Shown piece by piece: positions 8,645 through 19,205 of a DNA stretch of 64,000 nucleotides. How positions within the stretch are numbered: the first letter of the stretch is position 1; the number at the start of each line of letters is the position of its first letter. This DNA is from Progne subis subis (lineage: Eukaryota; Chordata; Aves; Passeriformes; Hirundinidae). The notes under the pieces are model-generated. The model was not told the DNA's origin and ran no database searches. It saw nothing but the letters and a program-made list of their open reading frames with translations. The DNA lies in the NCBI GenBank assembly GCA_022316685.1, contig JAKJHU010001644.1, positions 1-64,000 on the forward strand, written 5' to 3'. Position numbers and translations under genes: made by a program.

Positions 8645-10940
8645 TTGGGGCCACTGTGATGAAGGGCGCAGAGTGTCCCACGCCTCCTTTACAGTGGTTG
8701 GTGGACAGACCCATCTGGGAGAACCAGTGGCCCCTCCCTCATGACAAGCTAATTGCCCTTCATGAACTCGTACAGGAGCAGTTGGATCAGGGGCATTTGG
8801 AACCATTCACCAGTCCCTGGAACACTCCTGTCTTTTGTATCAAAAAGAAGTCTGAGAAATGGAGGTTGCTAGAAGACCTCCGAATGATCAATGCCGTGAT
8901 AGAAGGCATGGGAACATTGCAGGCTGGTATGTGCCTACCATGCTTCCTGCGGACTGGCCGGTCCTCATTGTGGATGTGAAGGATTGTTTTTTTACGATCC
9001 CTCTGCATCCCGATGACAGACCAAAATTTGCCTTCACGGTACCAACAATAAACGATGCAGAGCCCACACAGCGGTATCAATGGAGAGTTCTTACTCAAGG
9101 AATGCGGAATTTTCCAATGTTGTGCCAATGGTATATAGCCCATGCCTTGTCTGGAGTTCGCAAGCAGTTTCTTGATTCTCACGTCTATCATTATATGGAC
9201 GACATTTTGGTGGCTGCGCCCACCCAGGATGAGCTGCTGAGGATACAGCCTCAGTTGTTGAATGCTCTGCATTCACATGGACTGCAGGTAGCTCCAGAAA
9301 AGGTACAACAACAATCCCCCTGGAAATATTTGGGGGTCAAAATTCTGGAAAGGACAATCCGTCACCAGGAGGTGCAATTTGTGCAATCGGTGAAGACACT
9401 GAATGATGCTCAGAAGCTGGTAGGTGTTATCACTTGGTCCCCTTACTTGGGACTGACCACAGCACAACTGTCTCCCTTGTTTGAATTGTTGAAAGGGGAC
9501 ACTGATTTAAAGTCACCTCGTGAATTAACCCCTGAGGCACTAAAAGTGCTGGAGGAGGTTCAGCAAGCTGTTTTAGCTTGCCAAGTGTACCGCATTGAAT
9601 CTTCCATTGATGTCACTGTGTTCATTACCACTCCTGATTTACATCCTACAGGTATCATCAGCCAATGGAATGATGATTGGACTGATCCTCTGCACGTCTT
9701 GGAATGGGTCTTCCTGCCTCATCAGCCGCATAAGACGGCAACGGCGCTGTTTGAATTGATTGTGCGCTTGATAATCAAGTGCCGGCAACGCTGTTTGCAA
9801 TTGATGGGTGCAGATCCCTCAAAGATCATACTCCCGGTTCAGAGGGAGGAATTTGATTGGAGCTATGCGAATAATGTTTCGCTGCAAAGTGCTCTCGAGG
9901 GTTTTTCAGGGCAGATTACTTATCATCTGCCTAGCCACAAGCTATTGCAAGTGGCCAAAAACACTCAATTTTCTCTACGACCCAAAAATAGCCAAGAGCC
10001 AGTGCAAGGACCCACCATCTTCACTGACGGTTTGGGCAAAACAGGAAAAGCCATTGTTACCTGGCAGGATGGGTCTGAGTGCCAGGTTTTGGAAGGCCAT
10101 GAGGATGGGTCAGCCCAAATGATTGAATTAAAGGCTGCTGTCATGGCATTTGAGAAATTTTCCCAGGAACCTTTCAATTTGATCACGGACTCCGCCTATG
10201 TTGCTGACATTGCACAGCGATTGGGTTGTTCAGTGTTGAAGGAGGTCAGTAAACCTGCCTTGTTTAATTTACTGAAGACCCTGTGGTGTGCAATTCAGGC
10301 CAGAGTCCATCCATACTATGTTCTGCATGTACGGAGTCACACTAATCTGCCAGGATTTGTAGCGGAAGGTAACACAAGGGCTGACAAGTTGGCTAACCCA
10401 GCGTGGGTAGTCCCTCAGCCTGATGTGCTCGCACAGGCCAAGGCATCGCTTGGGTTTTTCCACCAAAACGCGCATACGCTGCAGAAGCAGTTCCAACTGA
10501 CGGCCACTGAGGCCAATGAAATTGTTGAGTCATGTGACGACTGTCGCACCCTTGGTGCACCATTGCCAGAAGGGTTTAACCCTAGAGGCCTTAAAACCTT
10601 GGAGCTTTGGCAGACTGATGTCACCCAGGTAGCCAAGTTTGGTCTGCTCAAGTATGTGCATGGCACGGTGGATACACTCTCCTCTGCGATGTGGGCTTCT
10701 GCTCACACTGGAGAGAAAGCCCGTGATGTCATTGCCCACTGGAGGCAGGCCTTTGCTGTTCTTGGCATACCTTCTGCTGTGAAGACCGACAATGGTCCTG
10801 CTTATGCCTCGCAGCAGGTATGGCAGTTCCTACAGTCACATAACTTTGGCATCCCTCATTCTCCGACAGACGATTGTAGAACGCAATCATGGTACACTCA
10901 GACGTGTTCTTCAGAAGCAGAAACGGGGAATGCAGGGTGA
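8614..10940 (+). pseudogene. pol: Element B pol: reverse transcriptase, RNase H, integrase
   Basis: The fingers domain ([31 protein letters not shown]) reads in one frame to about 8930, then shifts to the 693-codon frame opened at 8859. Catalytic YMDD is at 9192-9203. RNase H motifs are TDGLGKTG (about 10022), the conserved Glu (MIELKAA) and TDSAY. Integrase has an HHCC zinc site (FHQNAH...CDDC, about 10459-10545) and catalytic Asp residues in WQTDVTQ (about 10608) and KTDNGPAY (about 10783). A second frameshift near 10865 throws off the last catalytic Glu. These are alpha/betaretroviral-type enzymes. All central catalytic residues of reverse transcriptase and RNase H are present. Confidence 0.85.
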
Positions 10941-11334
10941 AACCCCACACAGTCGGTTGGCAAAGGCTTTGTACACCATCAATCACCTTACGGTGCCGCA
11001 GAACTCAAATAATCCTGTCATTTTGAACCATCATGTCTCGTTGCAGGCTTCGGATGGTGAGCAACAGCCTTGAGCGAAGGTACGGGTCCGAAATTTAGTC
11101 ACCAAGCAATTGGAAGGACCTTATGACCTGATCGCTATGGGGCGAGGGTATGCGTGTGTGTCCACGGACACTGGGACACGCTGGCTACCTTCAAAGTGCA
11201 TCCGTCCTGACCTGCGACCACAGAGGCAGAATTCAGCTGACAGGCAAGGTGGAAGCCGTGATCAACTTGAAAACCACCAAGTGGATGAATCCTCGAGTGA
11301 TCACTCTGATGATTCCTCCACAGACAGTGATTGA
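10860..11334 (+). pseudogene. Element B integrase C-terminus
   Basis: After the frameshift the frame continues with the third catalytic position (IVERNHGTL, about 10872-10900) and runs to a stop near 11073. The DNA-binding SH3-like tail (GPYDLIAMGRGYACVS, TRWLPSKCIRP) follows in the next segment. The acidic end (DESSSDHSDDSSTDSD) closes pol just before the 3' LTR; no env follows. Confidence 0.75.
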
Positions 11335-11412
11335 ATTTGTATATATTCCCTATGTAAAATTGTTCATTTTTCTTTTTCTGTTTTTTCTTTTTTTAAAGTT
11401 AAAAGGGTGAGA

Positions 11413-11797
11413 TGTTACTCTGGTTTTTCTGAGCTTTCTTATTAGCCTTCTGGAAATTCATAATGGAGTCAGATCTTTTAGTTACTGTTCAATATTAGGA
11501 GCAGTTTTCTATCTTTCCCATAGATGTAGCTTAAACAAACCCTTTGTTTCTCATTTTTTGTCCTTTGCATATTTCTAACCTGAAAAACAACTGTAACTGA
11601 CAGTGGGTCTGACCACTGAGGATGAGGGGTGGAAACCCAAAAAGCCAATCTTCTGACAGATCCACAAATGTATAAAAAGTAAAGAATAAACAAGGAGGGG
11701 CTTCCTTCGCTCTCCGCTCGCTGAGGAGAAGCTGGAAGAACCTCTGCCTGAAAATTATTTATGTCTGCGCGTTCTTGCTTTGTGCGTCACGGCGACA
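11413..11797 (+). mobile_element. Element B 3' LTR (385 bp)
   Basis: Starts TGTTACTCTGG after a purine-rich tract (AAAAGGGTGAGA) and ends CACGGCGACA. It carries the TATA box and AATAAA as in the 5' LTR. The right copy of the TCCTCC target duplication follows at 11798-11803. Confidence 0.9.
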
Positions 11798-11803
11798 TCC
11801 TCC

Positions 11804-12883
11804 TGTAAATACAAACACACCCCCTATTCAAAAGGGGCCAGTAGCACATAAAACTAGAGGTGGGGGACAGGGAGAAGTGATGATGGGGATGGGGAAGCAA
11901 AAATGGAAGATGGACTATACCCGCTTAGAAAAGTTCCAATGGCAAACCCAGAACAGAAACCTATTGGTGATGTGAGTGTTCCCCTGAACACAGGGGATGT
12001 TAGGGAGTTTAAGGAGGAGATGGGAAGGCTGCTAGAGGATCCTATTGGAGACGCAGAGGGATTAGATCAGTTCTTGGGGCCGAATATATACACCTGGGTG
12101 TAACTGCAGTCTGTCTTAGGAATCTTGTTTACCATGGAAGAAAGAGAAATGATTATACATTCAGGAATGAGGGTTTGGGATAGAGAATGTCAGGGGCCAG
12201 ACCAGGGGGATCAGAAATGGCCTATGCAAGATCCAGGTTGGAATAATCAGAATGAAAGACACAGGCAGAATATGAGTGATCTCCGGTGGATGATTATCCG
12301 AGGAATCCGGGAAGCAGTGCCCAAGGGGCAGAATATAAGGAAAGCTCTTCGTGAGCACCAAGGGAAGGATGAACCCCTGGCAGACTGGTCAGAAAGACTA
12401 AGAAAAGCCTTGCAGTTATATTCAGGTGTAGACCCCGATACTGCAGCAGGACAGGTCCTTTTGAAAACACAATTTGTAGCTAAGTCCTGGGGGCACATCA
12501 GGAAGAAGCTGGAAAAAGTAGAAAATTGGCAGGATAGAGGGCCTCAGGAATTGTTAAGAGAAGCACAGAAAGTGCTTGTGAGAAGGGATGAGGAGAGGCA
12601 AAAGCCAAAACCACAGATTTTAATGGCAGCAGTCAAGGAAACACAGACATCCATGAATACAGAGAAGCGCTCAGGAAAGAACAAACAACAGAAAAAGGCA
12701 GGTCCCACCTCTGGGGATACGAGACCCACGTGTTTTTCCTGTCACCAAAAAGGACATTTACAAAATTCTTGTCCTACCTCCAAGGATACGGGACCTACTT
12801 GTTTTTATTGCCACAAAATGGACATCTACAAAAATTCTGTAGAAAGAGGCAGCGAGATGAGAAAATGTTTCAAGAAGATTTAG
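11804..12883 (+). pseudogene. gag: A1 gag: capsid and nucleocapsid
   Basis: Resumes gag after element B. The first part (about 11932-12103) ends at a TAA where A2 has GAA. The long frame 12125-12883 holds the capsid with the major homology region and a gamma-type C-terminus (SWGHIRKKLEKVENW). The nucleocapsid has one complete zinc knuckle, CFSCHQKGHLQNSC (C-x2-C-x4-H-x4-C), and a second damaged one (CFYCHKMDIYKNS). Two knuckles are found in several class I ERVs, while murine-type gammaretroviruses have one. Confidence 0.8.
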
Positions 12884-12904
12884 GGGGGTCAGGAGCTCTA
12901 TTTA

Positions 12905-13141
12905 ATGAGGACTGAACACCTAGAAGAGCCCTTGATAAAACTGAAAGTAGGTCCTCAAAATGAAGAAATTACATTTTTGGTGGACACAGAACCTATGAGG
13001 TCGACAGTAAGAAAACTACCACAAGGATATGAAGTAAGTTGTAAATGTGTCCCAGTAATTGTGGTTAAAGGAGAAGGTTTTCAGGTTCCTGTAATTAAAA
13101 ATGTGCAGATTGAAACGGATATAAAATTTTGGACTGAATGA
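12905..13141 (+). pseudogene. A1 protease, active site DTG changed to DTE
   Basis: Retropepsin-like frame (ITFLVDTEPMRST). The catalytic triad Asp-Thr-Gly reads Asp-Thr-Glu here and also in A2 (VDTEATRST), which would abolish activity. The downstream remainder (13142-13430) is in another frame and stops at a TGA, 13425-13427, where related pol proteins have Trp. Confidence 0.75.
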
Positions 13142-14290
13142 TTTGTTATTAATACCAGAAGCTGATTATAATTTATTAGGAAGGGCCTTAATAATAGCCT
13201 TGAGGATTAAAAGAACAACCTGTGAAGGAAAACTTAAAATCTATTCTTTAACTGAAGAAGATAATTTCCAGATTAGTGACACTGTGTGATATACTGGAGA
13301 AGTAGGAAAATTAAACATTCAGCCCATTAGTGTTGAAATACAAAACCCAGAAATCCCCATTCAAGTAAAAGAATATCCAATGTCACTGGAAGGTCGGAAG
13401 GGATTGAAACCGGTAGTTGAGAATTGAGTACATCAGGGGGTGTTGGAGTCCTGTGTGTCACCACATCATACCCCCATCCTGCCGGTAAAGAAGCCTGATG
13501 GCAGCTACCGACTAGTCCAGGATCTCAGAGCGGTAAATCAAAGAACCATTACCCGCTGTCCAGGAGTAGCTAAGCCAGATTCCTCCTAATTACATTTGGT
13601 ACAGTGTCGTGGATTTAAAGGATGCCTTTTGAACTTGCCCTCTGGATGAGGGCAGTAGGGATTGCCTTTGAGTAGGAGGACCCAGATACAGGTAGGAGAG
13701 AGCAATTAAGGTGAACGGCGCTACCGCAAGGTTTTACAGAGGCACCGAATCTTTTTGATAGGGAGTTAGAAAATCTTTGGAAGTCCTTTGAGTTACCCAA
13801 AGGAATTAAACTGCTACAGTAGGTAGATGATTTGTTAGTAGCAGGAGAAACTGAAGAGGAAACTAGAAAGGGTACTATTATGCTTCTAAATTTTCTGGGA
13901 TAATATGGGCTGAAGATATCAAAGTCAAAATTGCAGTTTGTAGAGTTAGAAGTGGGGTATTTAGGTCATTGGATTAGTAAGCAATAGAAAAAGCTAGACC
14001 TTGAAAGGGTTTCAGGAATATTGAACGTGGGAGCCCCAAAGTCTGAAAGAGAAATAAAGCAGTTTTTGAGTCTTTTGAGTTATTTTATTCAGTAGATAGA
14101 ATGGTTTAGTAGAAAAGTAAAATTTCCATATGAGAAATTAAATAGCAATCACTTGAAATGGACTGAAGGGATCAGGAAACTTTTGAGCAAGTTAAAGAAG
14201 CCCTACTGCAAGCTCCTGTACTGAGTCCTCCCAATTTAGACAAGCCTTTTCAATTATTTATTAATACAGTTGATCAAACACCTTATGAAG
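13142..14290 (+). pseudogene. pol: A1 reverse transcriptase, heavily stopped
   Basis: Recognisable blocks are HTPILPVKKPDGSYRLVQDL (near 13469), VVDLKDAF (near 13606), ALPQGFTEAPNLF (near 13718) and VDDLLVAGE (near 13826; the preceding Tyr of YVDD reads as a stop). Stops at 13630-13632, 13673-13675 and 13712-13714 all fall on expected Trp codons. A frameshift separates the first two. Gamma-type by sequence. Confidence 0.75.
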
Positions 14291-14292
14291 TA

Positions 14293-15212
14293 TTGACTCA
14301 AGACTGGGCGGGAAGACAAAAGCCAGTAGGATATTATTCCAAATTATTCTACCTAATTAGTAAGAGTTGGCCAACATGCCTGCAAGCTCTGGTAGTCACT
14401 GCTGTGTTAGTAGAAGAAGCAGGAAAAGAAACCTTTAGGGCACCACTGGAAGTATACACCCCCATAATATTAGGGGAATCCTTGCTAAAAAGGATGGAAA
14501 ATGGTTAACTGATAGCAGAATATTAAAATATGAGGCTATCTTGATAGACTCCCCTGAATTAGAGCTGAAAATGACAAATATACAAGGCCCAACTCAGTTC
14601 CTTTATGGGGATCCCGGGGAAGAATTAATACATGATTGCACAGAGGTCATAGAGTTACAAACAGAAATATGCCCAGATTTGAGAGAACAAGAATTAAAAA
14701 CAGGAGAAAAATTATATAGAGATGGATCATCCAGAGTAGTAGAAGGAAGAAGGAAATCTGGGTATGCCATAATTCTTGGAGAAAAACTGGAAGTAAAAGA
14801 ATCTGGTCCCCTTAGCCCGTCCTGGTCAGCACAAGCCTGTGAACTCCATGCATTATTCTGTGCATTGCTGTTATTAAAAGATCGAGAAGAGACCATATAC
14901 ACCGACTCAAAATATGCCTTTGGAGTAGTGCATACGTTTAGAAAAATTTGGAAAGAAAGGGGACTTCTAAACACTCAAAGAAAAGGAATAGTGCACCAAG
15001 GATTGATAATTCAAATTCTTAAAGCTTTGAAGAGCCCAAAAAAGATAGCAGTGGTTCATGTGAAAGGCCACCAGAGAGGGAGAGACATTAGAATAAAAAG
15101 AAACAATTTGGCTGATGATGAAGCTAAGAAAGCTGCCCTGAGGGAAAACAGCAATGTAATTATGACTTTCAGGAAGCAGGAACACAAAATCAAACACCAT
15201 ACTTTTCTTTAG
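14293..15212 (+). pseudogene. pol: A1 pol connection and RNase H
   Basis: Two frames: 14293-14508 (connection, PVGYYSKLF) and 14541-15212 (RNase H). RNase H motifs are DGSSRVV with the first Asp, QACELHALFCAL with the Glu, TDSKYAFGVVHTF with the next Asp, and HVKGHQRG followed by ADDEAKKAAL. It is open over 223 codons. Integrase should follow directly but is not recognisable. Confidence 0.8.
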
Positions 15213-15515
15213 CAGAAGTAGAAGCCATGAAAAACCTAGGAGCAACTCTAAAAGAGGGACAATGGATTCTCCCTGACAAAACCACAGTTCAAATGGCAGA
15301 AAAAGGCTAGACTCAAGCTTCAAGGGTAAAAGGACCTATACCAAATAAAGATTGGAAAATGTTTTTCAGCACCAGGAGACCTGAAAGTAAAATTAAAAAA
15401 TACTTAAATTTGATTAAACCTTTTTTTTAAAAAAAGGCTTAATTTATTAAAAAACTGAGTTGTAAACAGTTAAAGTAAAATTGTAATTAATCCACAACAT
15501 CAGTGAAGAGAGCAT
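15213..15515 (+). other. A1 pol to accessory spacer
   Basis: A short stretch of pol-like text (MKNLGATLKEGQWILPDK) and then AT-rich sequence with several stops. No integrase zinc site or D,D-35-E core is recognisable here or downstream. Confidence 0.5.
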
Positions 15516-15860
15516 TTGGTGCCAGAGGCTATAACTCATATGGAAAATAGTTTTCAGCTGTGGATTTCACATAATGCTGCAATACATTTGGTGTGCCACC
15601 CACATATTGAAAGAATAACCCAGCCCCAGGATATTCAAGATATCCTTAGTACAGAAAGGTCAGAAGCTGCCATCCCGCAGAGAGAAGTTTCCATGTTTCA
15701 GCAAGGTTGCTGCAAACACGGTCATCAGTGTGAGCGGTGTAAAGCAGTGACCATGAAGTGGCTGAGACAAAGACATTGGCACAGAACAACTGTACCTTGG
15801 GACCAAAGAGATGCAGCTTTTATGATTAACTGTATACGATGTTTTAGTAGAGTAGGGTGA
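15516..15860 (+). pseudogene. Unknown A-family frame 1 (A1 copy, start codon lost)
   Basis: 114 codons, almost identical to the A2 frame at 62702-63073, but A1 has lost the ATG that A2 keeps. It has a His/Cys-rich middle (CHPHIERI; CCKHGHQCERC) followed by a basic aromatic stretch (KWLRQRHWHR) and a closing IRCFSR. The cysteines could bind metal. I do not recognise the family. Position: after RNase H, where integrase is expected. Confidence 0.5.
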
Positions 15861-15869
15861 GACTTTAGA

Positions 15870-16115
15870 ATGCACAAATGGGTTTTAGCACAGATCAACA
15901 TTGATACTTTTATAATAGAAGATCAAGTACAAAGAGCATTGATTTATTTAGCGTATCACATGGAACAATTAGTGGCTTTGAGAACACTGCAAGAACAACA
16001 AAGGATAATGAAAGTAAGATGTGGATATAGTAGGATACCCAGAAAAAACAGAAAAAATAGATTGTCTTGCTTAACCTGTTCAGGTTATAAAACTCCTTTG
16101 ATAGTTAATGATTAA
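15870..16115 (+). pseudogene. Unknown A-family frame 2 (A1)
   Basis: Opens at ATG 15870 (MHKWVLAQINIDT), nine bases after the previous stop, and is matched by a frame at 63084-63255 in A2. Helical and Gln/Leu-rich (EQLVALRTLQEQQ), perhaps a coiled coil. The two copies diverge at the C-terminus. Function unknown; it may be a continuation of frame 1. Confidence 0.4.
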
Positions 16116-16520
16116 ATGTTTGTGGTTTGTAATTGCGACTAACTTTAATTTATTAGAAAAATTAGGCATTCTGGATTGGCTGTCAACAGCAACTCCATTG
16201 AGTTTGGAGTCAGAAGAACACCAGCGGGAAGGGATTAGACACTTCCTTGATCAATGGGAACAGCCTGAACAGATTGAAAATCTTTTAAGATGCCCTCAGC
16301 AACTACCATTAACAGATTTCATTGAGGAAGTACAGTTCCAGAAAAGAGACTGGAAACACCTGTTACTTAAAGAGTCCAAGAACAAGTAACACACTGGGAG
16401 TGTACTAAGCATGGCTTAGAGTGTCGCCCATGGGTTTGTGTTATTTGTACGCTTTGCCTTAATTTGTGGTGGAGAGTAACAAGAGCAGAAGAAAGAGAGA
16501 GACAAATGATTTTACTTGCT
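16108..16520 (+). pseudogene. Unknown A-family frame 3 (A1)
   Basis: A frame with EGIRHFLDQWEQPEQIE that is also in A2 (63259 onward). Past the A1 stop at 16387, both copies keep a Cys/His/Trp-rich block (HWECTKHG, CRPWVCVIC). Further text at 16560-16810 (FTILAFEQVREQTIHS; CGEGICVPRYRHIS) is shared too but broken. Not recognised. Confidence 0.4.
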
Positions 16521-17028
16521 TAGATGGTGTGCATGATGAGTTAACTTTAAAAAGCTTTTCCAGTGGTATTTTTGGAACACCTTTGAGATATGAAGATGGA
16601 ACCTTTTATGCAGCTGTTCAATTAATAGAAAATTTAGACCAATGAGTTTTTACTATATTAGCTTTTGAGCAGGTGAGAGAGCAAACAATTCATAGTATTA
16701 TAGACCACTGTATCATAATTAACGTCCCCTGTGGAGAAGGAATTTGTGTGCCACGCTATAGACACATTTCTTACATGAATTGGCATTGTGAATGTGCCTA
16801 TTGGTGGTGATGAAGACTTAATAATAATCCCCAACGTCAGAGCAAAATCTACCAACAAATAAGGTTGTTAATTGAAGTAGTGAAAATCAAATCTTATTGT
16901 GGTTGGCACATCTCTGGAGCTTTGGTGGTTTAGACTAAAAGAGGAAGTAGCTGACTAACCCAGAGAGAGAGAGAGAGAGGGCAGTGCTGTGAGAACTGTG
17001 AGTAATCTGTGCCATCCCTGAAACAAAC

Positions 17029-17586
17029 ATGAGGCCAAGGGTACCAGTGAGACCAAATGCACCAGTGACTAGATCCCAGGATATAAACTTTGCTGCCAAG
17101 AATCCTGACATCTTGGCCCTTGGCTGCAACCCAAAGGGCCTTGAGGATAGTAGAAAGTCAAAATTCCTGAGGATTATTTTCACTGTGTTTGTCGTGGTGT
17201 CCTTAGCAACTGGCCAAACCTATGGAGCCACTCTGGACAGAGTCCATGAGAGAAGGGAATGAGCAATGCAGGAACAAACAATAATAAAACAAGCAGCACA
17301 AGAGCGGGCAATGAGAGAACAATCGATGCGAAAACAAAGTCCCAATAATGTTGATCCCTGTAATAAATGCCATCACTCCATGTGGATCAAGGACAAGATG
17401 GAATTTGTTTTCACAGCACATCCACATGTTAGTGCTGCCTGCTACGATCGCAGCAATATTACAGAAGTTTGTGTTAAAAATAGAAAAATGGATTGGGTAT
17501 GGAAAAATTTAGGATTTAATGGACCAGCTCCTTATCCTTATAGTGCTCAAATTTGTCCTCAATATGAAAACCTTTTTTTGTTTTGA
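17029..17586 (+). pseudogene. env: A1 env surface subunit, N-terminal half
   Basis: ATG 17029 opens a long leader with a hydrophobic core (IIFTVFVVVSLATG, about residues 48-61). A TGA at 17260-17262 interrupts it, and the frame runs on to 17586 with Cys-containing text (DPCNKCHHSMW; AACYDRSNITEVC) and an N-glycosylation sequon (NIT). Surface proteins bind the receptor; this one is broken. Confidence 0.65.
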
Positions 17587-17754
17587 GAAAGATGAGAATG
17601 GGAATGATCCAAGTATAGGTATAGGAGGTACAGCACTAAGGAAAAAAAAACCCAAGAAAAACGAAAATAAACAAAAGAAATATGAATAAAGGCCATAGGG
17701 AAAGCATTAAAGGAACTGGATAAGCTGTATGAACAATTCAAACAGCACTGGGAT

Positions 17755-18531
17755 TTGCCAACCTCAACTAAGAAACTTTTTGTAGATTTGATGCAAGAAA
17801 TTGCTGCAGAATTAGGATTATCCAAGTGCTTGATCTGTGGGGGACTTAGAATGGCTGAAAGATGGCTGTGGAGAGGTGAGAGTCTAGCTCCAGAACAATT
17901 TTTCAAATGGAATCATACTCAAATTTCCAAGACATTAAATGACCTGAAGGATGGATTAATTGGAACAGTCTGTATAACTTGAGAAGGAAGGGAATATAAT
18001 GAAGTAGTAGGATATGCTCCTTGTATATCTACTTTAGTAGTTAATTCATATAATATAACTAATACCTGATAACTAATAACTTTTATTGTGTATTGAGGAA
18101 TAATAAAAGGAAATGAATTGTGAGTGGAATAATCAAACTGATTTTTGCTGGTATATAGTGAATTACCTCAAAAGTGGGAGGGAACCTGTACCTTAGAAGT
18201 TATACGACCCTCTTTCTTCATCATATCAAGGTCTAGGATCAATATGCTGGGAACACCACTTTATGAGACTCTAGAAAGGAATAAAAGAGATTTAAACCTC
18301 AACTTCCCAAAGGCAGGGGGAAACCAGGAATGGGGGGAAGATGAATGGCTTGCAGAAAGAATCATAACGTATTATGACCCAGCAACTTGGGCTGAGGATG
18401 GATCTTTGGGATATAGGACCCCAATTTATCTATTGAATGGACTGATAAGACTCCTGGTGGTAGTGGAGGTTGTATCAAACCATACTTCTCATGCCCTAAA
18501 GTTACTGGCCAAGCAGCATTCACAAATGTGA
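17755..18531 (+). pseudogene. env: A1 env surface subunit, middle and C-terminal parts
   Basis: Two frames, 17755-17982 (CLICGGLRMAERWLW; FFKWNHTQISKT) and 18145-18531 (WEGTCTLEVIRPSFFI; YDPATWAEDGSLGYRTP). They are separated by a 160-base stretch with several stops. Text of this kind is shared with gamma-type avian ERV envelopes; similarity to the ENS/ERNI group is possible but unverified. Confidence 0.6.
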
Positions 18532-19173
18532 GCATTTGTATATCAAACCAGAATTGCCCTAGATTATCTGTTGGCTGAAGAAGGGGGAGTTTGAGGATGA
18601 TTTAAGGAATCTGAGTGCTGTGTGCAGAGAGATGATCACGGGGAAGCCATCACAAAACTTGCTGAAGAAATTAAAAGGGTGGCATATGTACCTGTTCAAA
18701 AGTGGAATTCTATTCTAAAAACGGATTGGTGGGATAACCTCTTTGGAGGAGTCTGGTGGAAGAATGTGGGATTTATGCTGTCATGTTCTGGATTAGGATT
18801 GTTGTTCTTACCATGCATGATTCCATGTCTTCTTAGACTAATCCACCCAGTGATACAAGGAATGCAAATGACAGCAATGCCCATTGATCCAGAATTGGCA
18901 GCAAAAGGGAAACCAAATCCTTTGATGGTATTAAAAGCTAGACCTACTTGCACTCAAAAGAAGGGACCTGAAGAGATGGTGACTGAACATAAAGAGACTA
19001 TTCTAGCACAAGAGATGTTAACCAAATTTGAGAAGGAATGCGAAAATCTTGATGCAGCACTGGAGATGTTAGAAAAATTAGAGGCTGAAAATAGAGAGCG
19101 TGAAAACCTGGATTATTCAGAATATAGAAGAAATCGAGATTCAGTTTTAATTAAAAAGCGGGAATCAATATGA
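18532..19173 (+). pseudogene. env: A1 env transmembrane subunit
   Basis: Starts with TRIALDYLLAEEGGV, the class I immunosuppressive-type region, then a damaged CX6CC motif (two stops, ending ECC), juxtamembrane Trp residues, a membrane segment near 18766-18840 (LSCSGLGLLFLPCMIPCLL) and a long charged tail with many Glu/Lys to 19173. The final 183 codons are open. The tail is unusually long for a gamma-type Env. Confidence 0.7.
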
Positions 19174-19205
19174 TTAAAAAGAGTAATTTGGGAAATTGTA
19201 ATAAA

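Larger units (their letters stand above)
6332..11797 (+). mobile_element. Element B, class II ERV without env
   Basis: Complete outline: LTR, tRNA-Trp site, deleted gag, dUTPase/protease, reverse transcriptase, RNase H, integrase, purine tract, LTR, with a 6-bp target duplication. There is no env between the end of integrase (about 11334) and the 3' LTR. Reverse transcriptase to integrase is largely open in one long frame from 8859, with one frameshift at each end. Inferred: mobilised without its own envelope, by intracellular transposition or by a helper. Confidence 0.9.
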
